Origin: Bacillota bacterium | GTDB taxonomy: Bacteria; Bacillota; Clostridia; Oscillospirales; Ruminococcaceae | NCBI GenBank assembly: GCA_023396215.1 | Contig: JAEWWW010000002.1 | Location: 1-12,834 of the forward strand | Length of the DNA: 12,834 nt | Direction of reading: 5' to 3' | Shown here: positions 1 to 7,023 of the stretch, one piece after another | Numbering within the stretch: position 1 is the first letter of the stretch | Layout: every line of letters begins with the position of its first letter | Program-made: the position numbers and the translations under genes | Notes under the pieces: model-generated | Database searches by the model: none | What the model was told of the DNA's origin: nothing | The model's input: the letters and a program-made list of their open reading frames with translations, nothing else

Positions 1-639
1 GCCCAGCACAACGGCGCAGGGGGCGGCAAAGTCGGTTTCTGCCGGGGGGCGGGCGGCGGCGTCCAGAGCGGCGGCAATCACCGTTACCCCGGACCCGCGC
101 AAATCGGTTATCAGCCCGGCCATGCTGCCGGCCTGATAAACCGGCTGGGTGAAGACGCCTCCCATGGTGGCCCTGATTACCTTGGGGCTGTAGAGGTCGG
201 GGCAATCGGCTGAGAGCACCACGCCATCCAGCCCCAACGCGTCGGCGGTGCGGATGACGGTGCCCACGTTGCCGGGGTCCTGCAGCGAGGAAAGCAAAGC
301 GTAACGGCCCGCCCACGCTTGGGGCAGGCTGTTTGACGGCTGTCTGCAAAGGCAAAAAACGCCTTGCGGGGTTTTGGTATCGCCAATCTTAAGATGGGGC
401 CCCAGCCCAAAGCTTTGCCGGGCGGCGGCGGTAATCTGCCCGCACTGCCCGGGAAAGCGCAGCCGGATATCCTCGGTCAGATAAGCGGCCTCGATAACCA
501 CCCCGGCCTTTGCGGCGTCGGCGCAGAGGCGCAGCCCCTCAGCAACAAAAAGTCCGCTTTCTTCACGCTCCTTGCGGGAGGAAAGCAGGGCCGAGAGCCG
601 CTTTATCTGGGGGTTATCTTTTGATGTCAGCATAAGCAT
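1..639 (-). CDS. TrmH/SpoU-family RNA 2'-O-ribose methyltransferase, partial (3' end off the window)
   Basis: The reading frame is open from the start codon to the window edge (213 codons), so the C-terminus is missing. The protein would transfer a methyl group from SAM to a ribose 2'-OH of rRNA or tRNA, and its SPOUT fold makes a trefoil knot. The N-terminal ~100 residues look like the SpoU substrate-binding domain (FVAEGLRL near 31-38, KTPQGVF near 89-95). SpoU motif 1 is clear: DPGNVGTVIRTADALGLDG at 121-139, with the conserved Asn124 and Arg130. YSPKVIRATMGGVF follows at 150-163. Motifs 2 and 3, which complete the SAM site, lie beyond the edge. The start at 639 is chosen because GGAGGT at 650-645 is well spaced; a second in-frame ATG at 633 is too far away. 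It lies downstream of rplT, as YsgA-type genes often do in Firmicutes, but behind a terminator, so it probably has its own transcript. The family is sure; the target nucleotide is not. Confidence 0.93.
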   Translation of the reverse strand, partial: MLMLTSKDNPQIKRLSALLSSRKEREESGLFVAEGLRLCADAAKAGVVIEAAYLTEDIRLRFPGQCGQITAAARQSFGLGPHLKIGDTKTPQGVFCLCRQPSNSLPQAWAGRYALLSSLQDPGNVGTVIRTADALGLDGVVLSADCPDLYSPKVIRATMGGVFTQPVYQAGSMAGLITDLRGSGVTVIAAALDAAARPPAETDFAAPCAVVLG

Positions 640-651
640 GGCAGACCTCCG

Positions 652-714
652 GATAGCTTAAGCCACAGCAGGCAGGCGACAGGCCCGTTCTGAAGCAGTT
701 CTGTTCAAGCTATC
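652..714 (-). promoter_or_regulatory. Inverted repeat in the methyltransferase 5' leader, next to its ribosome binding site
   Basis: GATAGCTT (714-707 on the minus strand) and AAGCTATC (659-652) are perfect 8-bp complements separated by 47 nt. The second arm ends one base before the GGAGG of the methyltransferase gene. In the mRNA this could form a long-range stem beside the ribosome binding site. I see no recognisable riboswitch and no convincing -10 box, so a regulatory role is only a possibility. Confidence 0.3.
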
Positions 715-730
715 AAAAAATGTCATTATG

Positions 731-761
731 AAAAACGCCCGAGTCACTTCAGACACGGGCG
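731..761 (-). terminator. Rho-independent terminator after rplT
   Basis: On the minus strand, CGCCCG (761-756) pairs with CGGGCG (741-736). After one mismatch the stem extends by three more pairs, and the loop is TGAAGT. Five Ts (735-731) follow directly. It sits 13 nt past the rplT stop codon and closes the infC-rpmI-rplT operon. Confidence 0.85.
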
Positions 762-774
762 CTTATCTGCCAGA

Positions 775-1128
775 TTACAGCGCAGCCTTTGCTTTTTCTA
801 CGAGAGAAGAAAAAGCCGACGCATCATTGATAGCAATCTCGGAAAGCATCTTGCGATTGAGGTCAATTCCAGCTTTTTTAAGGCCGTTCATAAAGGTGGA
901 ATAGTTGACGCCGTTGCTTCTGCATGCTGCCGAAATGCGGGTAATCCACAGGCTTCTGAAATCGCGTTTTTTCAGCTTTCTGCCAATATAGGCATAGTTG
1001 CCGGATTTCATAACCGCCTGTTTTGCTGTTTTAAAAAGCTTACGCTTGCCGCCAAAATAGCCCTTGGCAAGTTTCAGCACCTTTTTTCTTCTTTTGCGGG
1101 TCATTGTTGCTCCCTTTACACGAGCCAT
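775..1128 (-). CDS. rplT: 50S ribosomal protein L20
   Basis: This is a 117-residue, strongly basic protein of the exact usual length for L20. It has the family start MARVKGATMTRKRRKK, then KLAKGYFGGKRKLFKTAKQ (about 19-37), then RDFRSLWITRISAACRSNG (about 55-73). L20 binds 23S rRNA early in large-subunit assembly. In Bacillus subtilis it also represses its own operon by binding the infC leader. The start has GGAGGT 8 nt upstream (1142-1137). It is the last gene of infC-rpmI-rplT, 42 nt after rpmI, and a terminator follows it. The leader structure upstream of infC (2064-2306) is the likely site of L20 feedback. Confidence 0.98.
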   Translation of the reverse strand: MARVKGATMTRKRRKKVLKLAKGYFGGKRKLFKTAKQAVMKSGNYAYIGRKLKKRDFRSLWITRISAACRSNGVNYSTFMNGLKKAGIDLNRKMLSEIAINDASAFSSLVEKAKAAL

Positions 1129-1170
1129 ATCTATTTACCTCCGTTTTTCGGTGTTATTCTCGATAAAATT

Positions 1171-1368
1171 TTATTTGTAAGGAATCAGCAATTTGACTGT
1201 CGCAACATTGGTCTTGTCAGCGTAAGTGTTCTTTCTCAGGCCTCTTTTGCGCTTGGTGCTCTTTTTGTTGAGTATATGGGATTTGAAAGCATGCGCTCTC
1301 TTAACCTTACCGCTTTTGGTGAGGTTGAAGCGTTTTTTCGCTCCAGAATGTGTTTTGAGCTTCGGCAT
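1171..1368 (-). CDS. rpmI: 50S ribosomal protein L35
   Basis: This is a 65-residue basic protein with the L35 signature MPKLKTHSGAKKRFNLTKSG at the N-terminus and LLIPYK at the C-terminus, the normal length for the family. It is a structural component of the large ribosomal subunit. AGGAGG at 1384-1379 lies upstream of the ATG. The gene is the middle member of infC-rpmI-rplT. The gap to infC is rather long (173 nt) and contains a small perfect hairpin, CCGGT-loop-ACCGG, at 1410-1422. That hairpin is followed on the coding strand by a short T-rich stretch, so partial attenuation or mRNA processing between infC and rpmI is possible but unproven. Confidence 0.98.
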   Translation of the reverse strand: MPKLKTHSGAKKRFNLTKSGKVKRAHAFKSHILNKKSTKRKRGLRKNTYADKTNVATVKLLIPYK

Positions 1369-1541
1369 TTTAATATTTCCTCCTAAATAAGAATTCAGCT
1401 TATAACAAACCGGTCAAACCGGAAAACACCATTTACAACGCCGCTTTTTGGCACACCCCAAGGCTTGCCCGGCGGCACAGGCCAACCGGACAGCGTTTGT
1501 AACATACGAAGGATGTCCCCCGGTGAGGCTGTCTGATTGGT

Positions 1542-2063
1542 TTATTTGGGCTGTTTTGCCGCCAGGAACATAATCATGCTGCGGCCCTCCAGCTTGGGTT
1601 GTTTCTCCACACTGCTCATTTCAGCACAGGCCTCTGCAAAGCGCGCCATAGTGCCATACCCCAGATTGGCGTGGGCCATCTCTCGCCCGCGAAAGCGGAT
1701 AGAAACCTTCACCTTGTCGCCCGCCTTTAAAAAGCGCATGGCGTGGTTCACCTTGGTGTTAAAATCGTGGGTATCGATGTTCAAAGAAAGTCTGATTTCT
1801 TTGATGTCGATAATCTTCTGATTTTTTCTGGCTTCTTTTTCTCTTTTCGCCTGCTCAAAGCAGTACTTGCCGTAATCCATAATGCGGCAGACAGGGGGGG
1901 TTGCCTGCGGGGCAATCTTAACAAGGTCAAGATTCTTTTCTGCGGCAATGCGCATGGCTTCCTTCAGGGGCACGATACCCAACTGGGACGCATCTTCCCC
2001 CACGAGGCGAACTTCCTTGTCTTTGATTTCCTCGTTGATAAGCAGATCTTTGTTGCTGATAAT
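1542..2063 (-). CDS. infC: Translation initiation factor IF-3, with AUU start codon
   Basis: IF-3 binds the 30S subunit, blocks premature 50S joining and checks the start codon-initiator tRNA match. The protein is 173 residues with both domains. The N-domain contains INEEI, LVGEDASQLGIVPLKEAM and PPVCRIMDYGKYCFEQAKREK. The C-domain contains IKEIRLSLNIDTHDFNTKV and KAGDKVKVSIRFRGREMAH. No ATG/GTG/TTG fits the true N-terminus: the first in-frame GTG (2003) would delete about 20 conserved residues. The codon ATT at 2063 lies 6 nt after GGAGG (2074-2070) and gives the normal family start MISNKDLLINEEI. An AUU start is a known feature of infC in several bacteria. Because IF-3 discriminates against AUU, it provides autoregulation. 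The gene is first in the operon with rpmI and rplT. Confidence 0.96.
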   Translation of the reverse strand: MISNKDLLINEEIKDKEVRLVGEDASQLGIVPLKEAMRIAAEKNLDLVKIAPQATPPVCRIMDYGKYCFEQAKREKEARKNQKIIDIKEIRLSLNIDTHDFNTKVNHAMRFLKAGDKVKVSIRFRGREMAHANLGYGTMARFAEACAEMSSVEKQPKLEGRSMIMFLAAKQPK

Positions 2064-2306
2064 AAAACACCTCCGTTATAGTCGTAAAACCATAGATTTG
2101 TCTAAGGCCCGTTGCGGATGGCCGGGCGGAAAACCGCCGGACAGGGCCGCGCAGGATGCTAGAAAAATCTAAAGAGCGCAGACAACAATTGGTCTGCGCT
2201 CAACAATACAATGGGCAACAGGGCACTACGCCCCGGCTTGAAAGTATTGACCCGGCACCGCAGATGCGGGCAGGTGAGAACGCAATTACGTTTCTGCTTT
2301 GTTTTC
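2064..2306 (-). promoter_or_regulatory. infC operon leader, probable L20-responsive attenuator region
   Basis: About 240 nt separate the likely transcription start (near 2306) from the infC AUU codon, which is long for an ordinary leader. It contains several short upstream stems (for example GGGC/GCCC around 2235-2220), the intrinsic terminator at 2161-2201, and a second GC-rich hairpin (CCGGCGG-TTTT-CCGCC-CGG, 2140-2122) inside a GGCCC/GGGCC outer stem (2148-2144 with 2110-2106). TCTGCG at 2264-2259 can pair with CGCAGA in the 5' arm of the terminator and could act as an antiterminator. In B. subtilis the same operon is controlled by L20 through leader attenuation (Rfam L20_leader). The gene context and layout match; I could not verify the L20-binding fold. 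Confidence 0.65.
2161..2201 (-). terminator. Attenuator terminator in the infC leader
   Basis: GAGCGCAGAC (2201-2192) and GTCTGCGCTC (2183-2174) form a perfect 10-bp stem with an 8-nt loop. The tract TTTAGATTTTTCT (2173-2161) follows on the minus strand. It lies about 100 nt upstream of the infC start codon and downstream of its promoter, so it must work as a conditional attenuator and not as the end of another gene. Confidence 0.85.
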
Positions 2307-2312
2307 CATAAG

Positions 2313-2341
2313 AGTTTACCAAAGTTTAGAGATGTTGTCAA
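2313..2341 (-). promoter_or_regulatory. Sigma-A-type promoter of infC-rpmI-rplT
   Basis: There is a perfect -35 box TTGACA (2341-2336), a 17-nt spacer and a -10 box TAAACT (2318-2313; 4 of 6 consensus bases). The predicted start near 2306 leads into the attenuator leader. Position and spacing make this the obvious promoter for the operon. Confidence 0.8.
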
Positions 2342-2380
2342 GGGGTTAAATTCCGAATGACAATGCAGCCGCATCAGAAA

Positions 2381-2606
2381 GCTAAATCGAAGGTTTTATC
2401 ACCAAAAATGTGTATTGCAAAATAGAGAATGATGGGCAGCACGTGGCATTAGCGAGTGGCCATTCCCCTCCTTGGAGGGGCAGCCTATGGCGAGGTGGTT
2501 TAAGATGGCGGACCGTGTGCTGCGGTTGTTGGGGACAGGTTACTTGAAACGAGGCGGGCGGATAATATCCGCCGCTACGGGGTTTGCGGTGAGCAGGAGG
2601 TCTGCA
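2381..2606. repeat. Gene-free spacer with two palindromes, dispersed-repeat-like
   Basis: No gene is visible between the helicase stop and the infC promoter. Two conspicuous palindromes lie here. CCCCTCCTTGGAGGGG (2465-2480) is perfect, and GGCGGATA-A-TATCCGCC (2557-2573) has 8-bp arms. Neither is followed by a T run on either strand, so they are poor terminators. The context (CCATTCCCCTCC... followed by GAGGTGGTT) resembles short intergenic repeats I associate with Clostridia genomes. Whether they recur elsewhere in this genome cannot be seen here. Confidence 0.45.
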
Positions 2607-4712
2607 TCACAAAATTTTTAGCTGCTCCCCTGCCAAATCGTCAAAGCCGAAGGTTTTGCTGCCCCATTTGGGAAAGGCCGCGGTCAGCGTCCGGCGACGC
2701 TTGTCCACCCCGGTCACCTGCCCCATGCCAAAGTAGTAATGCACCACCCTGACCCCGCGGCGCAGCCCCAGCGCCGCCGCGTCGCCCCCGGCCTGCCCAC
2801 CCCCCTGCAGCCGCTGGATAAAGCGGGAGGGGGTCAGCTCTGCCTCTCCGAAGCTTTCGCCCCAAATAAGCTCCAGCCGGTTTTTGGCGCGGGTCATGGC
2901 GACATAAAAGAGCCGTGCTTCCTCCTCCAGAGCGTCCTCCAGCCCCACGGCACCCTCCTGAATGGCCCGTGAAACCGGGAAAACGCCCTCCAGCAAATCC
3001 ACCAGATAGACCCGGTCAAACTCGCGGCCCTTGGCGGTGTGTACGGTGGAGAGGGTGATGGGCAGATGGGTGTTGCGGGCGCTGTCGGCCAGCAGGCCAT
3101 CCAACTGCTCCAGACGGTCGAGGTAATCCTCCAGCGTGGGGCAACCCTCGGCAATCGAGGCAAGGGCCGCCAGCTTGGCGGCGCAGGCTTCATCCTGATA
3201 GGCCCCTTCTCCCCTGCTTTGCAGGTAGTCGAGGTAATCCAGCCCATCTATCATCTTTTGCAGGGCTTTTGCAGGCCCCGCCTTTGCGATGTTGCGAAAA
3301 ACCGCTTTGAGGTAGCCCAGGCGGGCGGTGCTTTTGCCCGGGAAGTCGGGGCCGTCTGTCAACTGGTCAAAGACGGTGGTTTGGCGGTCATCGCACAAGC
3401 CGTCGAAAATTTCCCGGGTGATGTAGCAGCCCAGCTTATAGTACACCGACGAAAAGGCGTGCAAATCGGCGGGGTTTTGGGCCAAACGGATGAAAGCCAT
3501 GATATCCTTCACAACGCTGTCGGCGGTGAAGGGGGTGCGGCCCTCCCGGCTGCAAAAGGCAACGCCGTCACGCTGCAGCCTGTCGGCCAGCGGCGCGGCG
3601 GAAAAGGCGGTGCGGTAGAGCACCGCCGCCGTCTGCCTCGGCGGCAGCTTGGCCAGACAGCGGCTGATGTAGGCATACTGCTCCTGCTGGCGGGCAAGAG
3701 CGGTGTATACCGGCTCCTCTCCCGCCGGGCGGGTGGCAACCATCCCTTTGCTGTAGCGCTGCCGGTTGTGGGCGATAAAGCCCGCCGCCCCCGAGATAAT
3801 CTGGGGCGTGCTGCGAAAGTTTTCCTCCAGCTTCAAAATCCGGGCGTCGGGGCGGGTGCTGCCAAAATCCAGCAGCGCCTTGGGGTAGGCCCCGCGAAAA
3901 CGGTAGATGCTCTGGTCCTCATCCCCCACCATAAATAGGTTTTCGCCCGCTATCTGCTGGATGATGGACTGCAGCAGCAGAGAGGTGTCCTGCGCTTCGT
4001 CAACGTGGATATGGCTGTAAAGGCTGCTATACCGCTGCCGTAGCGGCGGGTTACCGGCCAGAGCCTTGTGGGCATAGGCCAGCATCTGGTCAAAATCCAT
4101 CAGGTGGTTTTCCCGCTTGTAGCGCTCAAATGCCTGCCGGACGGCGGCAAAGCCGGGCAGCTCCCGGTCCATCAGCCGGATTTCCTCGGGGGGCAGCATC
4201 CGGTTCACACAGTAGCCCAGCGCGTTTTCCAGCTCGTCCAGACGGTCCTCGGTGATATAGCTGCCATTAACCTGCCGCCAGATGGCTGCCAGCAGGCTGC
4301 GGCGGCCCTGCTCCAGCAGCCGGGGCAGACGGGTGCCCCGCCCGGCGGCGTAATCCCGCAGCACCGTCAGGCAGAAGCTGTGTATGGTGGAAAAACGGGG
4401 CGGCTGCGGGCAAAGCTGCCCAAATAACAACTCAAACCGCCTGCCCATATCATGGGCGGCGGCTCGGTTAAAGGTTAAATTCAGCATCGCTGTGGGGGCC
4501 ACCCCGCGGTTGCAAAGCAGATGAGCGACACGGGCGGTGAGCACGGTGGTTTTGCCCGCGCCCGGTACCGCCAGCAGCAGCACCGAGCCTTCGGCGACCT
4601 CTATCGCCTGCCGCTGCTGGCCGGTCAGCACGATGCCGTGCTGCCGGTGCAGATAATCGGGAATATCCACCCCCGCCGCACCCAAGGCCGCGGCGGCAGC
4701 CTCAGTTTTCAT
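2607..4712 (-). CDS. UvrD/PcrA-family superfamily 1A DNA helicase
   Basis: This is a 701-residue ATP-dependent 3'-5' DNA helicase, similar in length to PcrA. All SF1A motifs are present in order: Q-motif LTGQQRQAIE (29-38), Walker A AVPGAGKTT (48-56), TIHSFCL (109-115), Walker B DEAQD (238-242), GDEDQSIYRFRGA (263-275), ENFRST (297-302), STVHTAKGREFDRVYL (555-570) and EEARLFYVAMTRAK (597-610). The final ~50 residues (RGVRVVHYYFGMGQVTGVD to the end) resemble the Tudor-like tail of PcrA, which contacts RNA polymerase. No nuclease domain is fused. Its ATG overlaps the end of the upstream dehydrogenase-like gene by 11 bp, implying translational coupling. A role in repair, replication restart or clearing of transcription complexes is expected. 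Whether it is the main PcrA or a paralogue cannot be decided here. Confidence 0.93.
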   Translation of the reverse strand: MKTEAAAAALGAAGVDIPDYLHRQHGIVLTGQQRQAIEVAEGSVLLLAVPGAGKTTVLTARVAHLLCNRGVAPTAMLNLTFNRAAAHDMGRRFELLFGQLCPQPPRFSTIHSFCLTVLRDYAAGRGTRLPRLLEQGRRSLLAAIWRQVNGSYITEDRLDELENALGYCVNRMLPPEEIRLMDRELPGFAAVRQAFERYKRENHLMDFDQMLAYAHKALAGNPPLRQRYSSLYSHIHVDEAQDTSLLLQSIIQQIAGENLFMVGDEDQSIYRFRGAYPKALLDFGSTRPDARILKLEENFRSTPQIISGAAGFIAHNRQRYSKGMVATRPAGEEPVYTALARQQEQYAYISRCLAKLPPRQTAAVLYRTAFSAAPLADRLQRDGVAFCSREGRTPFTADSVVKDIMAFIRLAQNPADLHAFSSVYYKLGCYITREIFDGLCDDRQTTVFDQLTDGPDFPGKSTARLGYLKAVFRNIAKAGPAKALQKMIDGLDYLDYLQSRGEGAYQDEACAAKLAALASIAEGCPTLEDYLDRLEQLDGLLADSARNTHLPITLSTVHTAKGREFDRVYLVDLLEGVFPVSRAIQEGAVGLEDALEEEARLFYVAMTRAKNRLELIWGESFGEAELTPSRFIQRLQGGGQAGGDAAALGLRRGVRVVHYYFGMGQVTGVDKRRRTLTAAFPKWGSKTFGFDDLAGEQLKIL

Positions 4713-5481
4713 CGGCCAGCATCTGCCGGATGTAATCGGCCATTGCCAGATTGCGGTTCTTCTTCACAGTGCTGTCCACCACAATGTTGCGGCCATTGAT
4801 AAAGCCGTTGGCTTCGTCGGTGAGGTAAAGGCAGGCCGAGGCGATATCCTGCGCGCGGCCCACCGCGTCCTCAGAGAGGTCGGAGTCGCCGGGGGTATCG
4901 TAGCCCTCGGTATAGAGCCAGTCGGGGGTGATGCAGTTGACCGTCAGCTTGTAGCCCGAAAAGCTGACCGCCAGCGATTCGGTCATCAGCTCCAGCGCGC
5001 TCTTGACCGGGCGGGAAGCTCCCCGATCGGCATTCTGGTGGCGGGTGGAGGAGATGCCCACGATCCGGCCGTATTTTTCTCTTGCGCCGTTTTTCTGCCG
5101 GTGGCGCAGCAGCGCCTTGGCAATGGTCATCTGGCAGCGCAGATTGATGCCCATGATGTACTCCATCTGCTGGCTGTCCAGATGGGTCATGGGGTTAAAG
5201 CGGCTGAGCCCCGCGTTGTTGATAATGATATCGATATCGCCGTACTGCTCCAGCAGCACAGCCATCATCCGCTCCACCTGCGACGCCACCGCCAAATCCA
5301 CCTGATAAAAGCTGCTGCGGGGGTTTTTCTGCTGCAAGAGGGCCACCAGCTTAAGCGAAGGCGCTTTGTCGATGTCGGCTATGATAACCACAGCCCCCTG
5401 CTGGGCATAGTTTTCCGCAATGCAGCGGCCTACCCCTTTGGTTCCGCCTGTTACAAGTACCACCTTATCCTGATAAAACAT
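4702..5481 (-). CDS. Short-chain dehydrogenase/reductase-like protein lacking the catalytic Tyr
   Basis: This 259-residue protein has the classical SDR Rossmann fold layout. It has the glycine motif TGGTKGVG (11-18), an Asp at the end of beta-2 (IIADID, about 33-38) that favours NAD(H), NNAG (88-91) and Asn113 (GINL). GISS (142-145) carries the catalytic Ser, and Lys160 is in place. The Tyr four residues before that Lys (YxxxK) is absent: the sequence is RGASRPVKSALELM, with Ser156 at the Tyr position. The tail NGFINGRNIVVD (225-236) fits the family, but a charged segment replaces the usual VDGG. The start at 5481 has AGGAGAG 9 nt upstream. It sits 83 nt after the AI-2E family gene and overlaps the helicase start, so the three are probably co-transcribed. 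The substrate is unknown; it may be a non-canonical or non-catalytic SDR. Confidence 0.88.
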   Translation of the reverse strand: MFYQDKVVLVTGGTKGVGRCIAENYAQQGAVVIIADIDKAPSLKLVALLQQKNPRSSFYQVDLAVASQVERMMAVLLEQYGDIDIIINNAGLSRFNPMTHLDSQQMEYIMGINLRCQMTIAKALLRHRQKNGAREKYGRIVGISSTRHQNADRGASRPVKSALELMTESLAVSFSGYKLTVNCITPDWLYTEGYDTPGDSDLSEDAVGRAQDIASACLYLTDEANGFINGRNIVVDSTVKKNRNLAMADYIRQMLADEN

Positions 5482-5564
5482 GGTTTACCACTCTCCTGTG
5501 AAAAATAGCCGGCGTTACCTTGTGCTGCGCCGACTGCAATGCCGTCTTTGTACCAAGGGGCAGC

Positions 5565-6737
5565 TTAGTCAATCAGCTCGTGCTTATCTGAAGCATATTC
5601 GGCGGTGGCGGTGGGCATACCCTTTTTCGCAAGCCGGTGATGCACAATGCCTCCAAAAACCGTATAGATAACCGCAAAGAGCGGCACCCCGATGAGCATA
5701 CCCATAAAACCCATCCTGTTGCCAAAAAAGAGGATGGCAAAGATGACCCAAAAGGCCGAAAGGCCGGTAGTTTCGCCCAGAATGCGGGGGCCCAGTATGT
5801 TGCCGTCAAACTGCTGGAGCACGAAAACAAACAGAATAAACCACAGCGCCTTGACCGGGTCTGCCGTGAGGATAATCAGAAAAGAAGGGACGGCCCCGAT
5901 AAACGGCCCGAAGTAGGGCACCACATTTGTGATGCCGACAATCATGCTGACCAGCAGCGCATAGGGCATTTTAAAGATGCTCATGCCGACAAAGCAGATG
6001 ATGCCGATAATCAGTGAATCCAGCAGCTTGCCCGAGATGAAGCCGCTGAACTTTTTGTTGCCGTCCCGGGTGATATCGATGATGGAATCCACCGCGGCAA
6101 CCGGGAAAAAGGCGTAAAGCGTCTTTTTAATCTGGGCAAAAAAGCGCTCCTTGTTGCTGAGCATGTAAAGCGAAATGATGATACCCATAATAAAGCTGAA
6201 GATACTGCTGGTAAGGCCGCCAGCCACGCTCAGCACCCAGGGCAGGATGCTGGCCATCATGCGGTAAAGCTGGGTGATGACATCGTTGAGCGACTCGGTA
6301 ATCTGCTCGGGCAGGCTGTTCAGCGGCAGGGTTTCTATCATCTGTTTGACCCAGAGGTCAATTGAATCGAGATACCTCGAAAGGTTGCGGGAAAGGTGGG
6401 TGATGCTGGTTATCACCTGCGGGATGATAATCCAGAAAAACAGCACCAGAAACACCACCGTCAGCAGATAGGTCAGCAGCAGGCCCAGCCCGCGCAGCAG
6501 CCTCGGCTTTTTGACGCGGGGCTTTAAGGTGCGTTCGCTCCACTTCAGCAGCGGGTTGAGCAGATAGGCCAGCACAAAGCCCACCAAAAAGGGCTGAAGC
6601 AGTCTGGCGGTACCGGTCAGCTGCGTCTTAAAGTACCCAAAATTATTCAGGAAGGCCGACAAAAAAAGCCCGGCAGCGATGACCAAAAAGGCGTAAACGG
6701 CGATGGTTGTGTATTTGCGGTTCCAATCAATTTTCAA
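5565..6737 (-). CDS. AI-2E/PerM family membrane transporter
   Basis: The 390-residue polytopic membrane protein has the features of the AI-2E exporter/PerM family (PF01594). Hydrophobic segments lie at about 10-31, 47-62, 84-106, 165-192, 236-270, 275-292, 296-308 and 325-362. A soluble, helix-rich region lies between about 108 and 165. Family motifs are TNVVPYFGPFIGAVPS (270-285) and QQFDGNILGPRILGETTGL (308-326). Members act in efflux of small molecules or ions; function differs widely and AI-2 itself is proven only for some. The TTG at 6737 is chosen as start because AAAGGA lies 9 nt upstream and the frame before it has no membrane-protein character, although it stays open for about 70 more codons. 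It is followed by the SDR gene on the same strand with no terminator between. Confidence 0.9.
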   Translation of the reverse strand: MKIDWNRKYTTIAVYAFLVIAAGLFLSAFLNNFGYFKTQLTGTARLLQPFLVGFVLAYLLNPLLKWSERTLKPRVKKPRLLRGLGLLLTYLLTVVFLVLFFWIIIPQVITSITHLSRNLSRYLDSIDLWVKQMIETLPLNSLPEQITESLNDVITQLYRMMASILPWVLSVAGGLTSSIFSFIMGIIISLYMLSNKERFFAQIKKTLYAFFPVAAVDSIIDITRDGNKKFSGFISGKLLDSLIIGIICFVGMSIFKMPYALLVSMIVGITNVVPYFGPFIGAVPSFLIILTADPVKALWFILFVFVLQQFDGNILGPRILGETTGLSAFWVIFAILFFGNRMGFMGMLIGVPLFAVIYTVFGGIVHHRLAKKGMPTATAEYASDKHELID

Positions 6738-6930
6738 AATGACACGTCCTTTCAGGGCGATTGCCTGCCCACGGCTTTGGCAGAACCCCTCCCCTGCGGC
6801 GCATTTGCCAATAAAATCATAATGTTCAGGCCAGTAAAACCGGTAGCCGGAGCGCAGGGAGAAGCAGGCGGCGGCACTGCCCGCCCCCTGCACCCTTATC
6901 CCCTGCCAAGGCCGTTTATCTCTTATTGCC

Positions 6931-6959
6931 AGTATACAGCATTGCAACAGAAAAATCCA
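6931..6959 (-). promoter_or_regulatory. Possible promoter for the AI-2E family gene and downstream genes
   Basis: The 286-nt spacer at 6738-7023 has no supported gene. On the minus strand TATACT (6936-6931) is a good -10 box. With a 17-nt spacer the -35 would be TGGATT (6959-6954), a weak match. It would give a leader of nearly 200 nt. No clear terminator for the ABC-F gene is seen, so read-through from that gene is also possible. Confidence 0.35.
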
Positions 6960-7023
6960 TACATCTTTGCAAAAAACTGGTAAAATATACAGAAATTTTG
7001 TTCAAATATGCGTATGCGGCGCC

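Noticed and set aside
1542..2003. infC starting at the GTG at 2003
   Set aside because: This start would remove about 20 conserved N-terminal residues and has no ribosome binding site. The AUU at 2063 restores the family N-terminus and lies at correct distance from GGAGG.
3039..3938. A 299-codon open frame on the + strand inside the helicase gene
   Set aside because: It lies opposite the well-supported SF1A helicase frame and shows no domain or start signal.
6738..6947. N-terminal extension of the AI-2E family protein to an ATG at 6947
   Set aside because: The extra 70 residues are Cys/Arg/Gly-rich with no family similarity. The TTG at 6737 has a ribosome binding site and gives the normal family N-terminus and length.
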